Source of the DNA: Lithospermum erythrorhizon
Taxonomy: Eukaryota > Streptophyta > Magnoliopsida > Boraginales > Boraginaceae
Length of the DNA stretch: 64,000 nucleotides
Assembly (NCBI GenBank): GCA_019722365.1
Contig: JADFUC010000042.1
Coordinates: forward strand, 186,001-250,000
Reading direction: 5' to 3'
The notes beneath the pieces are model-generated. The model was not told the origin of the DNA. It was given only the letters and a program-made list of their open reading frames with translations, and ran no database searches. The position numbers and the translations under genes were made by a program. The number at the start of each line of letters is the position of its first letter. The first letter of the stretch is position 1. Of the stretch, positions 54,720 through 64,000 are shown piece by piece.

Positions 54720-56090
54720 TAATGCCACCTTCTTGCTCTTTTTGATGCATACCTTGCTTCTCCTTTGCCCACAGGGTTAAAATTTATAAATAAATTCAAT
54801 TTATTAATGAAATATCGAGACTATCATTTCACTAATGAAAATTTGGCAAACATCGAGACTCAATAACTGTGATTTGTATCGGTATGTTAATTTGGCCCCT
54901 AAAATTCTATTTGATGCGTAAATGATGGTTTAATCAATGTTATTATTATGTAATTAAGGAATGTATTCGAGACTATCATTTCACTAATGAAAACTTTAAG
55001 GATTGTTTGTACAATGTCTTTTAACTCCGAATTATATTTGCAATAATACAAATTTTGATGACTAAGCCTTAACTTTTTTTAAATTTCGAAAACCATTTGT
55101 GCACTTAACTCACCAGTCACCTGGGAACACTAACGATTATTAACTTGTTTTTTACTTATTTTCCTTGTTTGTGAAAGGATCTTCTTTGTTATCTGCCTCT
55201 ATTGTAGGTGAGACTATTTTCAATGTACCAAATATATTAAGACATCAAGTGTACAAGGTACACAAAGAAATGTATTATACACTTTTGTCTTGAAAATAGG
55301 TTTTGCCCTCAATTGCATTATCTTTTCTAACTCCCGTCTGCCTTAACAAAACATCTTTGCTTCTTTTGCCTATGCTCAGTATGCTTTTGGCCCAATGGTT
55401 TTCATATTTCTTCCTTGGCTCTTTCCCAATATCTGGAGTTTCTAAACAAGCACAAATGATACATTAAAAGACTTGTTTTCTTTATTTTTTATTTTTGTTA
55501 TAATATCAGCAGTAAAAGAATACTAATAAAGGACAAAAGGCAGGTCAAAACATTTGAACTTCAAGGATAACAATTTTTCAATGGTTGATAAAAATATAGG
55601 AAGGTCACAACTTAACAGTTGTTTTTTCATCTTTCTTTAGGTTAACTAACCTTCATTACAATATATTATATGTAATGCATTTGTTATTTTTATAAAAATA
55701 CATTATGATTTAAATGAAAATAAGAAGGATCGAGGGAATACTTAATAACATGATTAGACTTGGATATATAGTATATGTTATCTCAGCTTTTGTTTAAATT
55801 TTAACGATCATGAAGGTAAAATTCTTGATAAGTATTAAATAATTACGGCGTGTATTAAGGTATCAAATTTAAAATATAAATTGAATCAGGGTAGTGCCTT
55901 TATAAATAATATGATGTTGAAAATGGGTTTTAAGTTACACAACGCTATCTTCTTTATGTTAAATGTTGACTCATGCTAATCTTGATCAAAATTTGAGTTT
56001 CTTGAATGTAGGAAATTTACATACCAGGTACTAATCCAAGCGTTTTGCTCATCATATTCTCATCATGTACAGAATCATCTTCGACAATGA
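54720..56090. other. AT-rich intergenic sequence
   Basis: No gene is supported. A direct repeat of CGAGACTATCATTTCACTAA type occurs at 54816-54842 and 54968-54993, 152 bases apart. On the minus strand a 36-codon open stretch ending at a consensus donor (G|GTATGT near 56025) may be an exon relic next to the pseudogene below. Confidence 0.35.
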
Positions 56091-56139
56091 ACTCATTAGA
56101 TGTTTTAAGAACTGTTGCAATTTGAAGATCATAACATCA

Positions 56140-57537
56140 TTGCATTACGCGTGGTTCATTGACCTTCTTTTCAGCCAATCTTCATGGTAAGCAATCCATC
56201 AAGCTTTCCCTCCCCTGCTCGATCATGTCATAAGCCTGTGATCGCCTCCAGGGCTCGTATATGAGGGTCTTTAAAAGCCAGACAAGAGCTCAGTGGCGTG
56301 CTGTGGCTACTTTGGTTCTTTTAGTAGCAAATAACATTGAGACCTATTGCTGTATAGAACAATTCTTTCTTTTATAAGTTTCATTGGGCAAAACTCAGCG
56401 TTTGTTTTTCTATAGCGTACCTGACCAAAACTTCTGGTTTCCTTCTTGTTGCAAAATTTTCACCATAAGTTTCCTCTGTCTAAATTCTTGGGGAGACATC
56501 AAATTATCGTTCTTTCTTCTTTTGTTTCCCAAATTGCTTTTGATTTTATAAACGAAAACCATCTGCCCATATTTAGCTTTTGTCTTGATGATCATAATAC
56601 TGTTAATTGTCCCCCTTTTGAACTTTTAGTACTGAGTTCAACTAAATCAACAAGATATGGGAGAACTAAATGGAACACTTTTTGCCTAGTTGAGTTGTCT
56701 TTGAGAAGTAACAGAAGGCTCTCAATTGCACTAATTGTCAGACATGAGAGATTACATAGGGCTTGTGTAGTGGTTTGATACATTCTATCTTCACTTCCAT
56801 GACAAATGCTTAGATTAAATCCCCAAACTGGCAAACTGTTCTAGTTTGATCTCCCTTCCCATAAACGATTTAAAGACTCGTGGTGCATCAAATTTAATAG
56901 ACCTTTTCTTGATTACTAGGCTGATTTAGGAGTAAATGATATTGAAGTTGATAGCCCGTTCTTCAGCACTTTTTGTCTCTTCAATCCCACCAAGCCCTTT
57001 TGATCATGAGAACTTCTTTGATCCTTGCCAGAGCTAAATTGTGAACATGAAGACAGTTGAAGCTATCTTCATTGCTAGTGTGATAATTTCATTTTCATGG
57101 TATTTGATTGCTTGAAATGACTTTTTATGGCTGCAAAGATGTCCAAGTGCTCTAACAGCTACCCTTTGTTCAACCCAACTAATCTTTCCTCTCAGAAGTT
57201 CCATCAACGGAGAGAGTACGCCTGACTCGACCGCGAATTCTGCATGTTGAGCTTTGTTCATAGTGTATGAGCCAATTATATGAGCTGCAAAATATGGTAT
57301 GTATATGTTCTTGCCTTTACTGAGCCATGATTTATCATTGATGCATCTTTCAACAAGGTTTGCTAAGCAATTGAACACACTAGGCGTGGCGAATTCGGGA
57401 TCATTAGGCTGAGACAAAGCAATGTTCCATAGAGAAGTTATTGTGATCAAAAGATCATCATCATCAACTATGAGATGTAACTCTTCAAAGTTTGATTGTT
57501 TTGCATTTCTTCCTGTTGAAGGGTCTAGCTTACTCAT
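56140..57537 (-). pseudogene. ARM/TPR-repeat protein pseudogene
   Basis: The minus-strand ATG at 57535-57537 opens an intact armadillo-type segment of about 165 residues (LLITITSLWNIALSQPNDPE, GKISWVEQRVAVRALGHL) ending near 57034. The next family segments follow at lower coordinates without introns but in shifting frames: GLGGIEETKSAEERA (near 56985), ALCNLS and SLLLLLKDNSTRQKV (56592-56834), MSPQEF...QQEGNQKFWSG (56415-56500), CPMKLIKERIVLYSNRSQCY (56310-56402) and EPWRRSQAYDMIEQGRESLM (56185-56259). Disablements include TGA at 56592-56594, TAG at 56410-56412, frame changes near 56400 and 56300, and loss of a central segment. Intact plant relatives are ARM-repeat proteins of the At1g23180-like group with a C-terminal TPR. 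The molecular function of that group is not established. Confidence 0.8.
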
Positions 57538-57549
57538 TGGTTGCAAATA

Positions 57550-60495
57550 ATTGAAGTTAGTGCAGTTTTAGCTAAAAGGGCAACTTGTTTTCTATAGAAT
57601 ATGGCCATATTATAGATTAGTGAATTATTTATGCTTGAATAAGCACTCAACTACTCTATGACAAAAGGTGAATTAATTGTTTATACAATTGATTACACCT
57701 TAGCTTGTGGGGTGCTGTGAACGCTAGATTTCTTTGTAAAGAAAACGAAAGGGCACCTAATTTTTTTGTTTTATTTAAATGATCTATTTTCTTCAATAAG
57801 TTGTTGAAAATAATGTTATATCTAATTCTAATTTTTAACTATATTTACCTTATACTAATATAATATTAATAATTTTCCACCTATTTATTCTATGTCGCTT
57901 ACAATTTGATTAGTAATACTCTTATTTAACTTTTAACCTTCATATAATAATACATTTGTAATTTTCTTACCGGCTATTCATTGCCCATATATTTTATGTA
58001 CTACTCTTATTTAGATTTTAAACATCATAAGATAGTTACATCTACAATTTTTTACCCTCTATTTACTTTTTCAAGGATTTTTTCGTACCTTTGATTGAAC
58101 CATTATAAAAACTTTGATTTTTACTCCACCTCATTATAATAACAACATTCCACTTTTTCATAGTATTCCAGAATAGGATAGGAACCTTGACGGATTGTTA
58201 GTGTTACGGTTTCACATTTTTTTGAACATTCCACTTTTTCATTTAAGTTGCATCTTGACAATTTTACCCCTCCCAAAGTATAAAACCGTATTAAATAATA
58301 AATCAAATTGTTCTTTAAAAAATGTAATAAATCATCGTAATAAATCAAAACCCATATAATAATGCATCTACATAAAATAAAAATTCTTCTTTTATTTTTA
58401 AGACTACTAGTAAGATATTACGTGCGTTGCACGTTGACAACTTTCAAAGAAGATTTAGTTTTTAAACTTTGTCTATTAAAATATAAAAATAATTCATAAT
58501 AGTAATAAATTTGTGTATGTATTGCCTAATTAATTAATATAATCATATATTATTTACTAAAATTCTTCAAATAATAACGAGAACTATTCAACTCAATAGA
58601 TTGCAAGCCTTGAAATAGTAAATTATGAATATATTTTACATATTGGCATTAATTTGTTTCAAAATTTAAACGGTGTCCTATTTATTTTTCTTGAATTATA
58701 ATATTTAAGTATTTCCCCTTATATCTTTTCAAATGTTTCTTCCATATATGTTGAAATTTACTATTTTCACTTTTCTTCTAAAATATTCCATATTTTCAAA
58801 ATAAACTAAACTTAATTGAGGTAAAAGAAGAATTTGCAAACCTTTTCTAAATCTTACACTACTATGAAGACGTCTCAATAACCAATAATTACTTATAATA
58901 ATAGAGGTTTAGGATACAATGAACGACTTACGAACACAAATAATTTAATCTTAAAATAGTCTTGACCATAATATGGTGATAAAGTCTTATACTTCATTGT
59001 CAAAAAATAAATATGACTTAATGTAAAAATCATCATTATCATACTTTTATATTGAAATATAATTTTCAATGTGATCACTATTGATTTCAAACTTCAAAAT
59101 CTTTGATAACATACAACATGGTTATACGTTTTATAACTATGACTACATGAATTAACTAAAGAGACATGTTTCATTTCTAAAAGTAATATTTGGAGTTAAA
59201 AGTAGTCATAGTAATTTACCTTTTAAAAGTAATATTTGGAGTTAAAAGAGACATGTTATTTGGAGTTAATTTACCTTTTAAAAGTAGTCATATTATTTCA
59301 CCTTTTAGTAGTCATAGTAATTTATATTTGAAGTTAAAAGAGACATGTTTCATTTCTAAAAGTAATATTTTCACCTTTTCATCAAAATAAGTACATGTAT
59401 ATGAAATTACACTAATCAATAATATTAGACTTCATTATTTCTAAGAGTAATTGTATATGATTGTATACCCAATTAAAAATTCATAAATATTATTACAATT
59501 ATGCAAAATCATAGAAAATGGGTTAATTTTAATATTTATAAATATTGAGTATATATAAAATCGTGGAAATTTTGAGAATTCTCTCGTCATTTAGTGTAAG
59601 TTGATAGTCTTAGATTTAATTATATAATAATAATAGTAGTGTACATTTATCATTGGTGATAAGTTACATTAGAGAAGATGAAAATTATTGTATGTTTTTT
59701 ATAGGAATAATTTTGCATTCAATCTTTATTAACAAATAATTATAAATATCTAAATATTTACTACAATCATGTTATATGAAGAAGATATAAAGATTGTAAT
59801 AAATAGATAGAGTATTTTTTGTATTATATCATAATCTACTACCTTGATGTCATATGATGAATACATAAAGATAGTAATAAATAAATAGAAAATTTTACGT
59901 ATTATGATTATTAAATTTGTGTTTATTAAATGCTAAGATTTGAATTAATCACTTACAAGCACAAATTATAATATCATTTTAATTAATTCAAAAAGATATA
60001 TTTTTGTATTTATTTGTATTCAACGTTTTTGGTATCTATTACCATCATCAAAAGTATTAACAACATCAATGTTAAATCTTAGTAAAAACAAAATCGATTA
60101 AATGTCAACATCAAATCATAATCAATATTTTTGTTTATTCATCTAAATGTTTAATGAAAATTTAAAAATGTCTTGACATCTCCGGTCATTTTTCATCGAT
60201 TTCTATGTTCTAATAGAATAGTAGAAAACTGATTGATAATATAATTTGATATATAATAATTATTTCAAAAAATAGAAATGCTATTTGAAAAATTACCTAA
60301 AAATTATTAATGGTTGGTTGAGGATATAAAAAGATTTATATTATAATGTACTTGGAAGCTTTCTTTATTTGGATGCTTCTTACTCCAAAATATCCAACAA
60401 CATGTATACAAATCAATTTACAAAAATGAATAAATGTTTATAGTGCGATCTTTCTGTGATATTTAAGATATGATGTTAAAATAGCATAATATCTA
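57550..60495. other. AT-rich gene-free stretch
   Basis: No supportable coding frame. Contains the local repeat block at 59160-59375 and otherwise simple AT-rich sequence. Confidence 0.45.
59160..59375. repeat. Interleaved short repeats
   Basis: AGAGACATGTTTCATTTCTA, AAAAGTAATATTTGGAGTTA and TAGTCATAGTAATTTACC recur two to four times in varying order over about 215 bases. Confidence 0.75.
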
Positions 60496-60498
60496 GTA

Positions 60499-60758
60499 CT
60501 CCCTCCATTGCTAAAAGATTGTCACATTTTGATTTTTTGATAGTTGTACTTTTTGAACTTTAACATTAAATATTTTTATTTGTATCGTATAATACTTAAT
60601 GAAACCTATATCAATGAAAATATATTTCAAATTCTTTCCATTGATATATATTTTTTATCAAATATTATACAACATAAAAAAATATATTTAAGGTCAAAAT
60701 TTAAAAAGTACAACTATCAAAAAACCAAAATGTGACAATCTTTTAGGAATGGAGGGAG
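60499..60758. mobile_element. Stowaway-type MITE
   Basis: 260 bases with ends CTCCCTCCATT...AATGGAGGGAG, inverted repeats extending about 65 bases, and flanking TA dinucleotides (60497-60498, 60759-60760). These are the hallmarks of Stowaway (Tc1/mariner) MITEs. No coding capacity. Confidence 0.92.
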
Positions 60759-60760
60759 TA

Positions 60761-63700
60761 TAAAATAATGGGTATTTATAGAAGAAATAGTATGTTACTT
60801 TTTGTGTAACTATCAAAAGGTGAAATAATGAGAATCATGTAACTTCCAATCATTTTAATTGTGAGTTATCTACCCCAAATATAATGCCTAAAGCCAAAGT
60901 TTTCAAGTCATCGAAGCCATGTCATACTTTGTGATGTACCAACTATACCCCTATAACCATATTCATCCAATTTTAATAACCAACTTAAAAAATAACGACC
61001 TAAAATTTTCATTGTAGAGGAGTTACTAATATAATGTACAAATCTCTTCATCATTTACGATAAATTAAGATTAGTATGATCCACAAGCATCGATTATTCC
61101 AAAATACTAGTAATTATAATGAAGTAAATACATACATATAATTATTTATTTTAATTATTCAATATTCTTTGTGTAACTATTGTTATGCGGAATACTATCA
61201 TAGGGGGGATAGATAAGGATTACACTGTCTTTTTGTTTTAAAATAAAGGTTGAATTACAGGCCTGTAATTAATTCACGATGAATTAATTTAAATTACCCA
61301 TAAAATAAGAATAATAAAACTAACAATTATTTATGAATAATGCGGAATAAATAAATGACAAATAATATAAATAAAAATAAAGTAAATGAAATGAAAACCA
61401 GAAAATATTTCAGTGATTTTAACGAGCCGATTTTCTAAATTAACAAATGGTCGACTTTCGACCTGAGATTGGGAACAATCGCTATGAAAGGAGATAACTC
61501 GAGTTCGTACAAACAGGAACTCAATAGAATGGTCACAAATCTTACTTGATCCTATGCACAAGAGCCCAAACTCTCGCCCGAATTTGGCCTCACAATCTCT
61601 TGATTAGGGCAGATACTATCTGGGATTTGATACTCTTAATCTCACCGATTAAGAACCCAGATGCAACCAGGATTTCAAGCCAAGAACTACAATCAATTAT
61701 TGAATAGACAAAACACTATGAAATCCTGTCAATCTAATTAGATGTCTAGAGTGACCTTTTGCTTTTGAAAGTTCTCGAAATGGCTTGAAAAATCGTGCAA
61801 AAGGATAGTGAAAGTTAGGTTAAAGTTGCTTTGAAAAAAGCGTTGGCAAAGGGACTTGTATAGGACTTGCCGATCGAAACATGTCCGAAACCTAACGCGG
61901 CTAAATAAGACCATTAGTGGGGACAAGTCACGACCAAAAGTGCTTGAAAGCCACGTCAAAAGAGCGAGGTCTTGGGATGTTGAACTTCCAGTCCACTATT
62001 CAGTCAATCTTAACCAATAGCACAAACTTAGGGACTTGTTGGGACTTGCTTGAGTCCACTAAGCATGTCTAGATAGCGGATTTCAGTCAAAAATAAAAGA
62101 ACTTAGGATTTTGGTTCAATTAACTATTTAAGTTCGATCTTTTATGACACAAAGTCATATCACTCGAACCTAAAATGGTTTAATTTAGAATCAAACTTAA
62201 AAAGCGAACTCTCTGATTGACAATTAATTTATCTTTGCAAATAATGAGTATTAAAAAATATTTTAAAGAAGACAAAAGCCTTTGATAATTATTCCAGAAA
62301 GTAGATTATAGAATTTCTTACAAGATCTGCTTTCATTGGTAAATCTTAGTAGTCTTCAATGGATGACTTGAAATCATATTAAATCATGGCTGGGAAAATG
62401 ATCAGCTCAAATAACTTCATTGAAGTATTCATAAGTTGTTATCATCGAAATAAAAAGTTCGACGATCTTTCGATCCCGACAACTTCGTAAGTTGGGCATT
62501 AAAATCATGTAACCCTAAACATTTAGGTGGCGAGTTATTATAATGGAAGTAAATACATAAATATAATTATTTTATTTGTTAATATTCTTTTGTGTAACTC
62601 TCTAAAGGTGTAATAATGAGTCATATAACTTCCAAATATTTTATGAGCTATAATAATTACAATGATGTGAAGAATTAATTAGTGCTCATTTAATTTGAGT
62701 GATGTTCGTTTTTGTTCTTTGTTTGAGCTTATGTAAGACGTTTAATTAGTATTCATAATCATATGAATATATTTACAATATAGGTAATTGTTGGGGTTAT
62801 TTCTATAAGTAATTAATAACTTCCCCTTTAGTCATTTGTTATTGAAAAGACTTGTAAAGTGTAATGCAAAGAAGAATTTATTATTATTTATGATAGGGCG
62901 TACAAAATAAAATTTCTTTGTAGGGGAAAATTCACCGGTATACGGTTTTATCAAATCGAAGAAGGGATCGTACTGAAGCCTTGAGTCCCACTAGCATTTG
63001 TTGTGATTTGTGAGATGTTTGAAACTATTGACTGACTTGATTTGGAGCTTGACTGACTTGATTTGAGCTTGACTTGAGCGTTGAACTTGACTGATTTGAT
63101 TTGGACTTGGATAGAAGGCTGGTATTTGTAGATAGATGTCGCAGTGGCGATGGACTTGAACGTTAAGGACTTGGATATGGTTGAGCCGGGGAGCACTTAA
63201 CTTAGCGTATTCCGTGTTGGCTATATGGAACTGATCTTGGAGTCTTGGACTTGATCTACAGATACATGGTAAAACAATGGACTACTATGGCATTTTAGGT
63301 GTGGGACTTGCTTTGAGTATTCTTTAGTGGGTTTATTAGTGGATAAACTACGGCCTTCTCACAGAGGGACTTGAGATTTGTTACGGAGGTACTTCACCGC
63401 TTTGTGGTGGAGCTTGGTAACCAAAGTCGGCATGCTTTGAGAGGGACAGTGCGCTTGATGTAATGGCTTGATTTGAAATGGAGACTCCGAGCCGGTATGG
63501 AGTGATAGGGAAGCAAGTGTTGAGCAGGCGTGCCTAAACGTACTCTGGCTGACCTTAGCGACTTGTTGTTGTAGAGTGGGATTTAAGGGATATGACCCAC
63601 ATGGGACTTAGTGAGATTTGGCCTCACTTGGGACTTAGTGAGATTTGGCCTCACTTGGGACTTGATTTAAGCTTTGAAGTAGCGTTATACAGCTTTTTCT

Positions 63701-64000
63701 GGCGGCCTTAACAACTAGTTGTGGCAGAGTGATGATCGATATGAAGTGGGGCTTTCCAGCCTTGTTGATGATCTTGATCAACTAGGCAGAGGGCTTTAGC
63801 AGCGTGTTTCACTTGCCTAGAATCGGTATAGGGAGCAATTTCATTATATTCCTATATTTGGATTTGATGAATCAAACACGATGATTTATCGGATGTTCAT
63901 CCAAGTTGAATAATCGGGGGGGCTACGTGGCTTAATCTGAATATTGAAGCATTTTGAGAAACTTTAAATTGATTCTCATCAGATTTTGTAGCTTGAAATT
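60761..64000. other. Repeat-derived, no gene recognised
   Basis: 61420-62520 and 62930-64000 are less AT-rich than their surroundings and look like retroelement interior, but no domain could be identified. Short tandem repeats based on GACTTGATTTG occur at 62995-63110. A 30-base unit GGGACTTAGTGAGATTTGGCC plus TCACTT is duplicated at 63603-63662. Confidence 0.35.
62995..63110. repeat. GACTTGATTTG-based repeats
   Basis: GACTGACTTGATTTGGAGCT, GACTGACTTGATTTGAGCTT, GACTTGAGCGTTGAA and CTTGACTGATTTGATTTGGA follow each other, a decayed array of an 11-25 base unit. Confidence 0.65.

Overview
This is a eudicot plant nuclear window: AT-rich, with long GT-AG introns, microsatellites, Stowaway and MULE-type non-autonomous transposons and several layers of decayed LTR retrotransposons. 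The two intact protein genes have clear Arabidopsis relatives. An asterid is plausible, but nothing here fixes the order or species.

Layout. 1-5150: degenerate LTR-retroelement sequence, apparently minus strand, with an (AT)n tract. 7072-9336 (+): an intact intronless subtilisin-like protease of the SBT1.7/ARA12 type with all four catalytic-site residues. 9337-11960: gene-poor. About 11965-13660: a diverged tandem array. 13942-14181: a short Ser/Pro-rich open frame of unknown origin. 14458-14504: a perfect 18-bp hairpin. 14654-about 20700: a minus-strand retroelement with a 3' LTR, a polypurine tract and a long decayed interior. 20780-24980: further repeat DNA, including a cluster of short palindromes.

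25222-42155 (+): a 24-exon gene, reconstructed exon by exon, encoding a 1113-residue TPR protein homologous to SRFR1 (SUPPRESSOR OF rps4-RLD1), a negative regulator of effector-triggered immunity. Its introns hold an AT/AG microsatellite, a tandem array whose last unit carries the real intron 1 acceptor, and a 1.2-kb MULE-like element whose target-site duplication forms the pyrimidine tract of the intron 21 acceptor.

43000-46900: more LTR-type repeats. 47327-48299: a solo LTR with a CTTAG duplication, related to the LTR at 14654. It sits inside or beside a decayed Ty3/gypsy element whose pol runs on the minus strand (RT, RNase H and integrase from 54500 down to 51500). Beyond the integrase, at 48400-50900, is protein-like sequence on the opposite strand, the arrangement known from antisense-ORF Tat-lineage elements. 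56140-57537 (-): an ARM/TPR-repeat pseudogene with stops and frameshifts. 57550-64000: AT-rich, gene-free, with a Stowaway MITE and short tandem repeats.

The two intact genes are functionally unrelated. The remainder is transposon turnover, and the most informative points are where that turnover touches gene structure. No prokaryotic-type system, tRNA, rRNA or CRISPR array was seen.
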